A stretch of DNA of 64,000 nucleotides from Pseudomonas graminis (GCF_013201545.1 NZ_CP053746.1:248001-312000); one strand, 5' to 3'. Positions 7,965 to 18,238 are shown, counted from the first letter of the stretch. Notes: generated from the letters alone by a model not told the origin. Program-made: numbers and translations.

Positions 7965-10880
7965 ATGCAAACCGACACAACTCGCGAGAATCCGCAGGCC
8001 ACCGCGCCGCAGACAGGTGCGACCCAGCAGGACCTGTCCGCCACCGCGCCGGGTCAGCTGCGTGTGATCAAGCGTAACGGCACTGTCGTTGCGTACACCG
8101 ATGACAAGATCACCGTCGCCATCACCAAGGCCTTTCTCGCAGTTGAAGGCGGCACCGCTGCCGCTTCGTCGCGTATCCACGACACCGTTGCGCGCCTGAC
8201 CGAACAGGTCTCCGCGACCTTCAAGCGCCGCATGCCGTCGGGCGGCACCATCCACATCGAAGAAATCCAGGATCAGGTCGAACTGGCGCTGATGCGCGCC
8301 GGCGAGCAGAAAGTTGCCCGCGACTACGTGATCTACCGCAACGAGCGCTCCAAGGAGCGTGCCGGTCGCACCGCTGGCGAAACCCCGGTGCAAGCGCACC
8401 CGTCGATTCGCATCACCGCCAAAGACGGCAGCCTCGCGCCGCTGGACATGGGCCGCCTGAACACCATCGTCACTGAAGCGTGTGAAGGCCTGGCCGAAGT
8501 CGATGCCGACCTGATCCAGAGCGAAACCCTGAAGAACCTGTACGACGGCGTTGCGCTGACCGACGTCAACACCGCACTGGTCATGACCGCGCGTACCCTG
8601 GTCGAGCGTGAGCCGAACTACTCGTTCGTCACCGCCCGCCTGCTGATGGACACCCTGCGTGCCGAAGGCCTGGGTTTCCTCGGTGTCGCCGAAAGCGCCA
8701 CCCACCACGAAATGGTCGACCTGTACGCCAAGGCGCTGCCGGCTTACGTCGAGAAAGGCATCCAGTTCGAACTGCTGAACCCTGTGCTGGCCGAATTCGA
8801 CCTGGAAAAACTGGGTAAGGCGATCAACCACGAGCGCGATCAGCAGTTCACCTACCTGGGCCTGCAGACCCTGTACGACCGTTATTTCATACATAAAGAC
8901 GGCATCCGTTTCGAACTGCCGCAGATCTTCTTCATGCGTGTGGCCATGGGCCTGGCGATCGAAGAGAAAGCCCGCGAAGACCGCGCCATCGAGTTCTACA
9001 ACCTGTTGTCGTCCTTCGACTACATGGCCTCGACCCCGACACTGTTCAACGCCGGCACCCTGCGTCCACAGCTGTCGAGCTGCTACCTGACCACCGTTCC
9101 GGATGACCTGTCGGGCATTTACCACGCCATCCACGACAACGCCATGCTGTCCAAATTCGCTGGCGGTCTGGGCAACGACTGGACCCCGGTTCGCGCGCTG
9201 GGCTCTTACATCAAGGGCACCAACGGCAAATCCCAGGGCGTCGTGCCGTTCCTGAAAGTCGTGAACGACACCGCCGTAGCAGTGAACCAGGGCGGCAAGC
9301 GCAAAGGCGCTGTCTGTGCGTACCTGGAAACCTGGCACATGGACATCGAAGAGTTCATTGAGCTGCGCAAGAACACCGGTGATGATCGTCGTCGTACCCA
9401 CGACATGAACACCGCCAACTGGATCCCTGACCTGTTCATGAAGCGTGTCTTCGACGACGGCAAATGGACCCTGTTCTCGCCGTCCGAAGTCCCTGATCTG
9501 CACGACCTCACCGGTAAAGCCTTCGAAGAGCGCTACGAGTACTATGAAGCGCTGACCGAGTACCCGGGCAAGGTCAAGCTGTTCAAGACCATTCAGGCCA
9601 AAGACCTGTGGCGCAAAATGCTGTCCATGCTGTTCGAAACCGGCCACCCATGGCTGACGTTCAAGGACCCGTGCAACCTGCGCAGCCCACAGCAGCACGT
9701 CGGCGTGGTTCACAGCTCAAACCTGTGCACCGAGATCACCCTGAACACCAACAAGGACGAGATCGCGGTCTGCAACCTGGGCTCGATCAACCTGCCGAAC
9801 CACATCGTCGACGGCAAGCTGGACACCGACAAGCTCAAGCGCACCATCGACGTTGCCGTGCGCATGCTCGATAACGTAATCGACATCAACTACTACTCGG
9901 TGCCGCAAGCGAAGAACTCCAACTTCCGTCACCGTCCGGTCGGTCTGGGCATCATGGGCTTCCAGGACGCGCTGTACCTGCAGCACATTCCTTACGGTTC
10001 CGATGCGGCCGTGGAATTTGCCGACCGCTCGATGGAAGCCGTCAGCTACTACGCGATCCAGGCGTCCTGCGATCTGGCGGACGAGCGCGGTGCCTACGAG
10101 ACGTTCCAGGGTTCGCTGTGGTCCAAAGGCATCCTGCCGCTGGATTCGCAACAGATCCTGATCGAGCAGCGTGGCCAGAAGTACATCGACGTCGACCTGG
10201 AAGAAAGCCTGGACTGGGCGCCTGTGCGTGCTCGCGTTCAGAAAGGCATTCGTAACTCGAACATCATGGCCATCGCACCGACCGCGACCATCGCCAACAT
10301 CACCGGCGTGTCGCAGTCGATCGAACCGACTTACCAGAACCTGTACGTGAAATCGAACCTCTCGGGCGAATTCACCGTGATCAACCCGTACCTGGTTCGC
10401 GACCTGAAAGCCCGCGACCTGTGGGACTCGGTCATGATCAACGACCTGAAGTACTACGACGGTTCGGTGCAGCAGATCGAGCGCATCCCGCAGGAGTTGA
10501 AAGACCTCTACGCGACCGCGTTCGAAGTGGACACCAAGTGGATCGTTGACGCGGCCAGCCGTCGTCAGAAGTGGATCGACCAAGCCCAGTCGCTGAACCT
10601 GTACATCGCCGGCGCCTCGGGCAAGAAGCTGGACGTGACCTACCGCATGGCCTGGTACCGTGGTTTGAAAACCACTTACTACCTCCGTGCCCTGGCCGCG
10701 ACCAGCACCGAGAAGTCGACCATCAACACCGGCAAGCTGAACGCCGTTTCCAGCGGTGGCCACGGCCCGGACGACTCGGCGATCACCGCCCCGCGCCCAG
10801 CCGAAGCGGCACCGGCCGGTCCAGCGCCAGTGCCAAAAGCCTGCGCGATTGACGAGCCGGACTGCGAAGCCTGCCAGTAA
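7965..10880 (+). CDS. nrdA: Class Ia ribonucleotide reductase, large subunit NrdA
   Basis: Reduces ribonucleoside diphosphates to deoxyribonucleotides together with NrdB. 971 residues from the ATG at 7965; a GTG four codons earlier is in frame, but the Pseudomonas protein begins M-x-TDTTRENPQA. Two ATP-cone regulatory domains sit at the N-terminus (RVIKRNGTVVAYTDDKITVA; IRITAKDGSLAPLDMGRLNT), the duplicated-cone form known from P. aeruginosa. The active site shows LSSCYL and the N-x-C-x-E motif in SSNLCTEI. The C-terminal redox tail is CAIDEPDCEACQ. nrdB is not adjacent: a TA pair lies between. Confidence 0.97.
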   Translation: MQTDTTRENPQATAPQTGATQQDLSATAPGQLRVIKRNGTVVAYTDDKITVAITKAFLAVEGGTAAASSRIHDTVARLTEQVSATFKRRMPSGGTIHIEEIQDQVELALMRAGEQKVARDYVIYRNERSKERAGRTAGETPVQAHPSIRITAKDGSLAPLDMGRLNTIVTEACEGLAEVDADLIQSETLKNLYDGVALTDVNTALVMTARTLVEREPNYSFVTARLLMDTLRAEGLGFLGVAESATHHEMVDLYAKALPAYVEKGIQFELLNPVLAEFDLEKLGKAINHERDQQFTYLGLQTLYDRYFIHKDGIRFELPQIFFMRVAMGLAIEEKAREDRAIEFYNLLSSFDYMASTPTLFNAGTLRPQLSSCYLTTVPDDLSGIYHAIHDNAMLSKFAGGLGNDWTPVRALGSYIKGTNGKSQGVVPFLKVVNDTAVAVNQGGKRKGAVCAYLETWHMDIEEFIELRKNTGDDRRRTHDMNTANWIPDLFMKRVFDDGKWTLFSPSEVPDLHDLTGKAFEERYEYYEALTEYPGKVKLFKTIQAKDLWRKMLSMLFETGHPWLTFKDPCNLRSPQQHVGVVHSSNLCTEITLNTNKDEIAVCNLGSINLPNHIVDGKLDTDKLKRTIDVAVRMLDNVIDINYYSVPQAKNSNFRHRPVGLGIMGFQDALYLQHIPYGSDAAVEFADRSMEAVSYYAIQASCDLADERGAYETFQGSLWSKGILPLDSQQILIEQRGQKYIDVDLEESLDWAPVRARVQKGIRNSNIMAIAPTATIANITGVSQSIEPTYQNLYVKSNLSGEFTVINPYLVRDLKARDLWDSVMINDLKYYDGSVQQIERIPQELKDLYATAFEVDTKWIVDAASRRQKWIDQAQSLNLYIAGASGKKLDVTYRMAWYRGLKTTYYLRALAATSTEKSTINTGKLNAVSSGGHGPDDSAITAPRPAEAAPAGPAPVPKACAIDEPDCEACQ

Positions 10881-10902
10881 AACCCGCCGGTATGCGCGCC
10901 TC

Positions 10903-10964
10903 TCTGTAGGCGCGCTTGCCCGCGAACAGCTCGCTCAATTGTAGGAGTGAGCTTGCTCGCGAAG
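10903..10964. repeat. REP elements after nrdA
   Basis: One good copy (GTAGGAGTGAGC..GCTCGCGAAG, 10941-10964), preceded by a degenerate copy in the same orientation (CTGTAGGCGCGCTTGCCCGC near 10903). No clear intrinsic terminator follows nrdA. Confidence 0.7.
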
Positions 10965-11069
10965 CGGTTCAAGCAACACCGCGACCCGGGAGCCCAAACG
11001 CTCCCGGCCCTCGCTCCCCCTCTCCCATTTCCGCTACACTCACCTCTTGCCCAGCCAGGAGAACGCCCC

Positions 11070-11240
11070 ATGCCAGCTGCCTCGCTAGAGTCCAAAAAAG
11101 CCTACTGCGCCAAAACGCGCCGCTCCAACTACGCCGCCAGCCTGCGTCTGGAAGGTTTCGAGAGCTCGCCCGCCGACTCCGAACGCCGCCTGCCCTCCCG
11201 GGAAGAGCTGCTCACCAGCTACCGCAAAAAACAGGCCTGA
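11070..11240 (+). CDS. yhfG: YhfG-family antitoxin (partner of Fic)
   Basis: A 56-residue protein starting MPAASLESKKAYCAKTRRSN, with AGGAGAA upstream. The signature is KTRRSNYAASLRLEGF, matching the YhfG family, whose members sit directly before fic and restrain it by blocking the Fic active site. Its TGA overlaps the fic ATG (TGATG), the usual antitoxin-first arrangement. Longer in-frame readings run back into REP DNA and are not credible. Confidence 0.8.
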   Translation: MPAASLESKKAYCAKTRRSNYAASLRLEGFESSPADSERRLPSREELLTSYRKKQA

Positions 11241-11848
11241 TGGTCGACAAATACGGCGTCGGACAGGACCCTTACTGTCCGCCCGGCAGCACCGTGCTGC
11301 GCAACCGCCTCGACCTCACCGACGCAGAAACCCTGGCGCAAGCCGAGCGCGACCTGTCCGAAGTCGCCGCCGAAGCCATCGACTTCTCCCCTCCTCCTTA
11401 CGACCTGCGCTACCTGCAAGCCATCCATCGCCAGCTGTTCGCCGATCTCTATGACTGGGCGGGCGAACTGCGCACCGTCGACATCTCCAAAGACCAGACC
11501 CACTTCTGCGTGACCCACCGCATCGAGCCCGAGGCCAACAAGCTGTTCAAGGTGTTGGCCGACGCGAACTGGTTTCAGGAGCTGGATCGTGGAGCCTTGA
11601 TTGCGGCGAGTGCCGAGCTGTTTGGGGATTTGAACGTGGTTCATCCGTTTCGAGAGGGGAATGGGCGGGCGCAGCGGATTCTGTTCGAGCACATCATTGT
11701 GAATGCGGGATTTGAGATCAGCTGGTGGCCGGTGGAGGCGGAGGAATGGTTACGGGCGAATGTGGATGCGGTGGGGTGTGATTATGAGGGGATGGTGCGG
11801 GTGTTTGAGCGGTGTGTTGGGGGGGCGATTGGGGTTGATTGCAATTGA
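11240..11848 (+). CDS. fic: Fic-family AMP transferase (toxin)
   Basis: A 202-residue Fic-domain protein starting MVDKYGVGQDPYC, like E. coli Fic (M-DKFGEGRDPY). The catalytic motif HPFREGNGR (residues 135-143) is intact, including His, Glu and both Arg-site glycines. Fic enzymes transfer AMP to target hydroxyls; related bacterial Fic toxins modify DNA gyrase and topoisomerase IV. I see no inhibitory (S/T)xxxE(G/N) helix of its own; the preceding yhfG product would provide it. The pair separates nrdA from nrdB. Confidence 0.9.
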   Translation: MVDKYGVGQDPYCPPGSTVLRNRLDLTDAETLAQAERDLSEVAAEAIDFSPPPYDLRYLQAIHRQLFADLYDWAGELRTVDISKDQTHFCVTHRIEPEANKLFKVLADANWFQELDRGALIAASAELFGDLNVVHPFREGNGRAQRILFEHIIVNAGFEISWWPVEAEEWLRANVDAVGCDYEGMVRVFERCVGGAIGVDCN

Positions 11849-12544
11849 TTGCAAAGAAGCTCGATTCGCGTGGACGAGCACGTGCGGAACGCCATTCGTC
11901 GCGATTAGGTCCCAATTTTTGCATCCACATTGCAGGCCGTTCAATGCCGATGCTATGGCGGCTGAAGCTGCGGCCCTTTGAATCCGCAACGATGACCGTC
12001 TGAAAGCAAAAAAGCCGCTTCTGTCGCCGCATTCGTAGCGACACATTGACGCCTGTCAACCGATTGCCGAGCGTTCTGACGCACTATATGATGTGTCTCG
12101 CAACACAAAGACACACTAGATACGTGATCCGACCTGATTCAGTGGCCGTTTTCCCCAACGCACGAATCGGGAATTGACGCAAAGGAAAATGACGGCAAAT
12201 CGGCCCTCAAATTCCGTCACGGACGAACCTGCGCCGGGCAAAATCTGTATAATCCCGCGCTCATCCAGGGTACTCAAAATGACCGCTTGCACTCGCAAAA
12301 CCGTCCCTCTGAAATCAGCCTCTGCTGACTTGTTTCGCAGGTGCAACGCAGGCAACCCTCGCAGCATGTTCGTTGATCGATCTAAACCAACGTTTAGCGC
12401 CTTCGTCGATCAATCACAGTAAGCACCACCGAGAACCACCCAACCTATTCCCGTTGCCAGCCCCGCTATCAGCAACGCTGGCAACGCTTACTTTGAAATC
12501 CACAGGCCGCGTAAAACCGGTCCTCTAGCAGGAGCCTCCTCACC
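11849..12544. other. nrdB upstream control region (about 700 bases)
   Basis: No convincing gene. It holds the NrdR box pair at 12081-12128, an AT-rich stretch after it, and a strong AGGAG just before nrdB. An 82-codon open frame at 12174-12422 on the plus strand lacks a ribosome-binding site and a recognisable product. Confidence 0.6.
12081..12128 (+). promoter_or_regulatory. paired NrdR boxes upstream of nrdB
   Basis: The first box (12081-12096) reads GCACTATATGATGTGT and agrees with the 16-base NrdR consensus at 13 positions. The second (12113-12128) reads ACACTAGATACGTGAT, with a strong left half. The starts are 32 bp apart, the spacing typical of functional NrdR pairs. This implies nrdB has its own promoter, repressed with nrdA. 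Confidence 0.75.
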
Positions 12545-13792
12545 ATGCTGAGCTGGGACGAATTCGACAAAGAAGACGCCGCTGAACCCGCCAAAGGCGC
12601 CAACGCCGGCCACGCTTCCGAAGCCGCGATGGACAAACTCGACAGCGCCGGTGGTGCTGCTGCGCTTGAAGCCCGCGCCGTCAGCGCAAACGACTCCGAT
12701 GCCATCGCCCGTGCCAAAGCCGCGCTGGACAAACTGGACGTCGCTGAAGGTCTTGCCGAACTCGAAGGCTCCGCCGCCCGTGTCGCGGTCGATGAAAAAC
12801 GCATGATCAACTGCCGCGCCGACCTCAACCAGCTCGTGCCTTTCAAGTACGACTGGGCCTGGCAGAAATACCTCGACGGCTGCGCCAACCACTGGATGCC
12901 GCAAGAGGTCAACATGACCACGGACATCGCCCTCTGGAAAGACCCGGAAGGCCTGACCGACGACGAGCGCCGCATCGTCCTGCGCAACCTGGGCTTCTTC
13001 TCCACCGCCGACTCCCTGGTTGCCAACAACCTCGTGCTAGCCGTGTATCGCCTCATCACCAACCCTGAATGCCGCCAGTACATCCTGCGCCAGGCCTTCG
13101 AGGAAGCGATCCACACCCACGCCTACCAGTACTGCATCGAATCGCTGGGCATGGACGAAGGCGAGATCTTCAACATGTACCACGAGATCCCGTCGGTCGC
13201 CAAAAAGGCAGCCTGGGGCCTTAAATACACCCGCTCGATCTCCGATCCGAAGTTCGAAACCGGCACCGTCGAAACCGACAAAGAACTGCTGCGCAACCTG
13301 ATCGCCTACTACTGCGTCCTGGAAGGCATCTTTTTCTACTGCGGCTTCACCCAGATCCTCTCCATGGGTCGCCGCAACAAAATGACCGGCGTCGCAGAAC
13401 AGTTCCAGTACATCCTGCGTGACGAGTCCATGCACCTGAACTTCGGCATCGACGTGATCAACCAGATCAAAATCGAAAACCCACACCTGTGGGACGCCGA
13501 AATGAAGGAAGAAGCAACCCAGATGATCCTGCAAGGGACCCAACTGGAAATCGAATACGCCCGCGACACCATGCCTCGCGGCGTACTGGGCATGAACGCA
13601 GCGATGATGGAGGACTATCTCAAATTCATCGCGAACCGTCGTTTGAGCCAGATTGGGTTGAAAGAAGAGTATCCAGGGACCACCAACCCGTTCCCATGGA
13701 TGAGCGAGATCATGGACTTGAAGAAAGAGAAGAACTTCTTTGAGACGCGGGTTATTGAGTATCAGACGGGTGGGGCTTTGAGCTGGGATTGA
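12545..13792 (+). CDS. nrdB: Class Ia ribonucleotide reductase, small subunit NrdB
   Basis: 415-residue radical-generating diiron subunit. Metal-ligand helices are visible: [14 protein letters not shown] (E..H), [11 protein letters not shown], and [10 protein letters not shown] (E..H). The protein begins [11 protein letters not shown] and carries a roughly 80-residue Ala-rich N-terminal extension before the conserved [25 protein letters not shown] precedes the ATG and an intrinsic terminator follows. Separate transcription from nrdA is supported by the upstream NrdR boxes. Confidence 0.97.
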   Translation: MLSWDEFDKEDAAEPAKGANAGHASEAAMDKLDSAGGAAALEARAVSANDSDAIARAKAALDKLDVAEGLAELEGSAARVAVDEKRMINCRADLNQLVPFKYDWAWQKYLDGCANHWMPQEVNMTTDIALWKDPEGLTDDERRIVLRNLGFFSTADSLVANNLVLAVYRLITNPECRQYILRQAFEEAIHTHAYQYCIESLGMDEGEIFNMYHEIPSVAKKAAWGLKYTRSISDPKFETGTVETDKELLRNLIAYYCVLEGIFFYCGFTQILSMGRRNKMTGVAEQFQYILRDESMHLNFGIDVINQIKIENPHLWDAEMKEEATQMILQGTQLEIEYARDTMPRGVLGMNAAMMEDYLKFIANRRLSQIGLKEEYPGTTNPFPWMSEIMDLKKEKNFFETRVIEYQTGGALSWD

Positions 13793-13815
13793 CGCATATC
13801 AAGGACTAAGTGCCG

Positions 13816-13840
13816 GGACCACTTTCGTGGTCCTTTTTTA
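13816..13840 (+). terminator. intrinsic terminator of nrdB
   Basis: GGACCAC-TTTC-GTGGTCC perfect 7-bp stem followed by six T residues. It marks the end of the nrd locus and the left boundary of the accessory island. Confidence 0.9.
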
Positions 13841-13968
13841 TTGATACAGGAATCCTGATAGAAATATCAAATCACAGATAGGATGCGCTGGAGTGTTTAT
13901 TTATACAGTGCAGAAACAGATACGTTAGACTGGCGGAACCCTCCAGTCCGCGATCCGAACGACTAGAT

Positions 13969-14907
13969 ATGATTACTCTACGCCCTGATCAGCGCCCTCA
14001 GTTCTCGGGCCATGAAACCTTCCCCCTGCGACAGCTCTGGCTACGCAAGGCATATGATGCCGTTTCTTACTACCGTAATCTCGGGCTCGTCGCGCCGAAA
14101 TCTATTTTTTCTGAAGACCAGTCTATCGCACGTTTTGGCGTGGGTAAAAACATGGTCACTTCGATAAGGTTTTGGGCATCGGCATGTAAGATTATTGAAG
14201 AAAAGGATGGGGGTTACATTCCATCCAAATTGGCAGATCTTTTGTTTGATCCTGATATTGGTCTTGACCCATTTTGTGAAAGCCCTGCAACCGTTTGGCT
14301 GATGCATTGGATTTTATCGAGTACACCGCAAAAAACCACCACTTGGTTCTACGTGTTTAACCACATTACCCAACAAACCTTTAAGCGGGAAAGCATAGTA
14401 GAAGCATTAGTCGGACTAATCAGCGAGCACAATTTGAGGATTTCAGTTGCCACGCTTAAGCGTGATGTTGAGTGTTGTATACGAAGCTATGTCCCAAAAC
14501 TTGGAGGAGAGTCTCCGGAAGAGCTGAGCGAATCTCTACTAGGGGAACTTGGCCTAGTTACGCAAAACAATAAAGACAGCTTCGAGTTTCGCCGTGGCAA
14601 TAAGAGAACTCTACCAGATGGCATATTTGCATATGCAATGCTTGATTATTGGTCAGAGCTTAACCACTCAAGCTCAGTAATGGCGTTTGACAAGATAGCG
14701 CATGATTACCATTCCCCCGGTCGGGTTTTTAAACTGGACGAACAGTCTGTTGCAGAACGATTAATGGCCTTGGAAGAACTCACCCAAGGTCAGCTGTTAT
14801 GGACCGAACAGGCCGGGATTAAGCAGGTAGCTGTGAAGCTTAATACAAACGAAGATATCGAAAAAGCGAAAGAAAGTTTCTTACGGGTCGCATATGTCAA
14901 ACTTTGA
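13969..14907 (+). CDS. sspB: DUF4007 protein, SspB-like (DNA phosphorothioation nickase)
   Basis: 312 residues. The DUF4007 signature FSGHETFPLRQLWLRKAY lies at residues 12-29, followed by VGKNMVTSIRFW, typical of the family. From memory of the literature, DUF4007 defines SspB, the strand-specific nickase of the SspABCD single-strand phosphorothioation system (unrelated to the stringent-starvation SspB). It is first in a three-gene run with the ATPase and the PAPS-reductase-like enzyme, overlapping the former by 14 bases. No strong ribosome-binding site is visible before the start. Composition is much more AT-rich than its neighbours. A DUF4007 protein outside phosphorothioation is the alternative. 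Confidence 0.75.
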   Translation: MITLRPDQRPQFSGHETFPLRQLWLRKAYDAVSYYRNLGLVAPKSIFSEDQSIARFGVGKNMVTSIRFWASACKIIEEKDGGYIPSKLADLLFDPDIGLDPFCESPATVWLMHWILSSTPQKTTTWFYVFNHITQQTFKRESIVEALVGLISEHNLRISVATLKRDVECCIRSYVPKLGGESPEELSESLLGELGLVTQNNKDSFEFRRGNKRTLPDGIFAYAMLDYWSELNHSSSVMAFDKIAHDYHSPGRVFKLDEQSVAERLMALEELTQGQLLWTEQAGIKQVAVKLNTNEDIEKAKESFLRVAYVKL

Positions 14908-17900
14908 AACTCAAAAAAATGGCGGTCAAATTAAGCTCTCTGATGTAGTAAAGATTTCTCGCCAATTTTTACGATCGGTTAGACTTGATGCGGACCTGGG
15001 CAGAGACGACGCGCTTTCGGGGTATATTTGCCAAGGAACGTCAAGAGCGGTGTTGGAGAATATGGCTCGACAATTAGTCGAGACACGCCAACGAGCTTTC
15101 ACTTGGACTGGGCCTTACGGTGGTGGGAAGTCATCGTTGGCCTTGCTGCTATGCTCGCTGCTTGGTAGCAACAAAGAACACCGGCAGTTTGCTGAGAAAA
15201 TCCTCAGAGTTTCAGAGCATGGATATCTGGCGAAAGCTTTTGAGACCAAGGGAGATGGGTGGCTAATCCTACCAGTTGTTGGGAAGCGTAGTGGTATTGA
15301 ATCCGAGCTTTTTAAAGCTCTACAAAAAACCCACGCACCTATAAAAAGGAAAAAAACAAGTAGCGTGATTGACGACCTAGTTGATCTCGCGAACAGCCAT
15401 GATCAAGGGGTGCTGATAGTAATTGATGAACTGGGCAAGTTTTTAGAAGCTGCTGCGCTACACGATGGTGATATCTATTTTTACCAAGAGCTAGCTGAGG
15501 CGGCGAGCCGATGCAATGGCAAGCTAGTGATCGTTGGTATCTTGCACCAGGCGTTCGAGGCTTATGCCACGCGACTCGGTCGAGAAACCCGTGACGAGTG
15601 GGCGAAGATACAGGGTAGATTCATCGATATCCCACTGGTGTCTGCCACGGATGAGATAATTGAACTTGTAGGGAATGCGATCGAACTTACCCAGGGATTG
15701 TCAGCTGCCCAGGACGAGAAATTTTGCACCGTTGTGCATAACTCAATTTCGGCGAGACGTCCGAATACTCCAAAAGGGCTTACCCAAGCGCTTGCCAGAT
15801 GTTGGCCGCTACATCCAATTACAGCATCTCTGCTAGGTCCAATCTCCCGGAGACGGTTCGGTCAAAATGAACGGAGCACTTTTGGATTCTTGGCCTCGAG
15901 AGAGCCAATGGGCTTCGTTGACTTCCTCGAAAGCACGCCGTATACAAGCGGAGTTTTTTACGATCCTTCAGATTATTGGGACTATCTCAGAACAAACTTA
16001 GAGCAGTCCATAATGGCGTCACCAGATAGTCATCGGTGGGCCGTAGCGTGCGACGCTGTCGACCGCGCTGAATCTAAAGGCACGAAAACGGATGTCAGAC
16101 TTGCAAAAGTCGTTGCTTTGATAGAAATGTTTCGAAGTGGATCCGGATTGGCTGCTGAATACCAGGTTCTGCTGAGTTCTCTTCCTGATATTGCCGAGGT
16201 CGACCTCCGCACGTCCATTGACCGTTTAATCAATCTAAAGATAATCGTTGAAAGAAAGCATATTGGCGCTTTTGGAATATATGCTGGCAGCGACTTTGAC
16301 ATTGACGCGGCTATTAATCAGGCCAGATATGAAATTGGAAAATATTCAGTATCGCAAATATCAAACTTAAGTATCTTGCATCCGATACTTGCTAAGCGAC
16401 TATACCAAACATCTGGAACTATGAGATGGTTCTCAAAAAAGCTTGTCCAGATTACGGACGTAGAAAGCCTACTAAACCACTTTTCGCTAGAGAGAGGTAG
16501 TGCGGGGACTTTCTTGCTATGTCTGCCAGAGTTTGGGCAAACTGTGAAAGAAGTAAAAAAATATATCCGATTGTTGAATAAGAAATTCATTAATCTGCCT
16601 GTGATAATGGGATGTCCTGACAACGCGGAAAGGATAGCAGAGCTCAGTCTTGAACTCGCAGCCTCTGACAGAGTCATCCGCACTCGCTCCGAACTAGAGG
16701 GCGACTCTGTGGCAAAGCGTGAAGTCACGGGAAGAATTTCTTTTATAAAGTCAGAGCTGGAGGATGAGCTCACTAATGCGTTCATGCTTACCAGCTGGCA
16801 CTATAAAGGGCAAGAGCAGACATCAACTGGTTCCCAATCAATTTCCTCTCTCGCATCTGTCATTGCAGAAGAAATTTACTATAAATCGCCTACCGTATTG
16901 AATGAGCTCATCAATAGGGAATCTTTGTCAAGCAACTCGAACAAAGCTCGAAAAGACCTGATGTACCGAATGGTTACACACTTTTCTGAAGAAAATCTTG
17001 GATACACCGGACATCCCGCTGATGCAGGACTTTATTATTCGGTTTTGCAAAACCTAGGACTCCATGGCTTGGTACAACATGGCTGGAATTTTGTGTCGCC
17101 CACGAACTCCAAGCAAGGGACATCGTTGTTACCCCTTTGGTGGGACACTGAAAAAATGCTATTGCAAGGGACAGTAGAAATAACATTGTCCTATATGTAT
17201 GAGTCTTGGTCGAAACCACCATACGGGCTACGTGCGGGGCTCATGCCAGTATTCGCATTAGCATTTTTCCTCGCCAATAGAACTTCCTTGGCAATGTATA
17301 TAGACGGAACTTTCACTCCTGAAATCTCTGATGCGTCAATTGATGAATGGCTACTATCGCCGAGCAAGATAATATTTAGGTATATTTCAGCGTCAAAAGA
17401 CAAACAACGGCTAGTAGATGCTATCGCCAACATCGTACCGATCACTCGTGTAGATGGCGCGCAGCATGCAGAGCCTTTAGATGCTGCTCGATCGCTGGTT
17501 GGCACAGTTTATAAACTACCAGCCTGGACTAAAAAAACCCATTTAGTATCTCAGTTAGCTCAAGATATTAGAGCAGTTTTATTAAAAGCAAACGACCCGC
17601 ACAAGGTGTTGTTCAGTGATCTTCCAACCATGCTTGAGGCTGAGACTCCAGAAGAGCTCACTGAAAAGCTTACGACAGTTCTAGCCGAACTAGAAAATGC
17701 TTATCCCAAAATGCTGGCAAAAATTGATAAAGCAGTGCTATCTACTCTTGGACAACAAGATAAAGACCTTATATATCTTAATATGCGAGCAAAAAACGTA
17801 AAGGGAATTGCTGGTAACTTTTTGCTAGAAGCGTTTGCAACGCGAATAGAAGTTTACGACGGCACTCGTCCGTCTATCGAGAAAGTTATAAGTCTCGCGA

Positions 17901-18238
17901 CGAGTAAACCTCCCGAGCAATGGGTGGATCGAGATATTGATGCTGCGATATCCCAGATTGGATCATGGGCGATAGAATTTCGCACGAAAGAGGCTATGGC
18001 GCCGTTGCACGGCAGGCCTTCGACTCGTCGTGTAATGGGGATCGTGTTTGGCGGTCGTCAAAGCGTTGATGCCAGTAGCACTATTGATATCGCCGAAAAA
18101 GACGGACCTAAAGTGGACGAAATCAAAAACAGGTTATTGTCAGTCGGAAAGCTTGAGGATCGCGATTTGTTTCTTGCGGCTTTGGCTGAAGTTGGCGCCT
18201 TCCTAATCAATGATCAAGGGCGAACCCCACATGATTGA
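14894..18238 (+). CDS. sspC: Large P-loop ATPase, SspC-like
   Basis: 1114 residues. Walker A is WTGPYGGGKSSLALLL (residues about 71-86) and Walker B is GVLIVIDELGKFLE (about 172-185). The remaining 900 residues carry no motif I recognise. In phosphorothioation systems SspC is the ATPase that licenses cutting and sulfur insertion with SspB and SspD, and the gene order matches. It overlaps both neighbours (14 and 8 bases), so the three are translationally linked. A generic defence-island ATPase is possible, but the company of DUF4007 and a PAPS-reductase-like protein favours this call. Confidence 0.72.
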   Translation: MSNFETQKNGGQIKLSDVVKISRQFLRSVRLDADLGRDDALSGYICQGTSRAVLENMARQLVETRQRAFTWTGPYGGGKSSLALLLCSLLGSNKEHRQFAEKILRVSEHGYLAKAFETKGDGWLILPVVGKRSGIESELFKALQKTHAPIKRKKTSSVIDDLVDLANSHDQGVLIVIDELGKFLEAAALHDGDIYFYQELAEAASRCNGKLVIVGILHQAFEAYATRLGRETRDEWAKIQGRFIDIPLVSATDEIIELVGNAIELTQGLSAAQDEKFCTVVHNSISARRPNTPKGLTQALARCWPLHPITASLLGPISRRRFGQNERSTFGFLASREPMGFVDFLESTPYTSGVFYDPSDYWDYLRTNLEQSIMASPDSHRWAVACDAVDRAESKGTKTDVRLAKVVALIEMFRSGSGLAAEYQVLLSSLPDIAEVDLRTSIDRLINLKIIVERKHIGAFGIYAGSDFDIDAAINQARYEIGKYSVSQISNLSILHPILAKRLYQTSGTMRWFSKKLVQITDVESLLNHFSLERGSAGTFLLCLPEFGQTVKEVKKYIRLLNKKFINLPVIMGCPDNAERIAELSLELAASDRVIRTRSELEGDSVAKREVTGRISFIKSELEDELTNAFMLTSWHYKGQEQTSTGSQSISSLASVIAEEIYYKSPTVLNELINRESLSSNSNKARKDLMYRMVTHFSEENLGYTGHPADAGLYYSVLQNLGLHGLVQHGWNFVSPTNSKQGTSLLPLWWDTEKMLLQGTVEITLSYMYESWSKPPYGLRAGLMPVFALAFFLANRTSLAMYIDGTFTPEISDASIDEWLLSPSKIIFRYISASKDKQRLVDAIANIVPITRVDGAQHAEPLDAARSLVGTVYKLPAWTKKTHLVSQLAQDIRAVLLKANDPHKVLFSDLPTMLEAETPEELTEKLTTVLAELENAYPKMLAKIDKAVLSTLGQQDKDLIYLNMRAKNVKGIAGNFLLEAFATRIEVYDGTRPSIEKVISLATSKPPEQWVDRDIDAAISQIGSWAIEFRTKEAMAPLHGRPSTRRVMGIVFGGRQSVDASSTIDIAEKDGPKVDEIKNRLLSVGKLEDRDLFLAALAEVGAFLINDQGRTPHD

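Noticed and set aside
7944..9713. 589-codon minus-strand open frame, and another at 9717-10763
   Set aside because: Antisense shadows of nrdA, low-complexity His/Gln/Val/Gly composition typical of shadows.
12174..12422. 82-codon plus-strand open frame upstream of nrdB
   Set aside because: No ribosome-binding site, composition unlike coding DNA, covers the nrdB leader.
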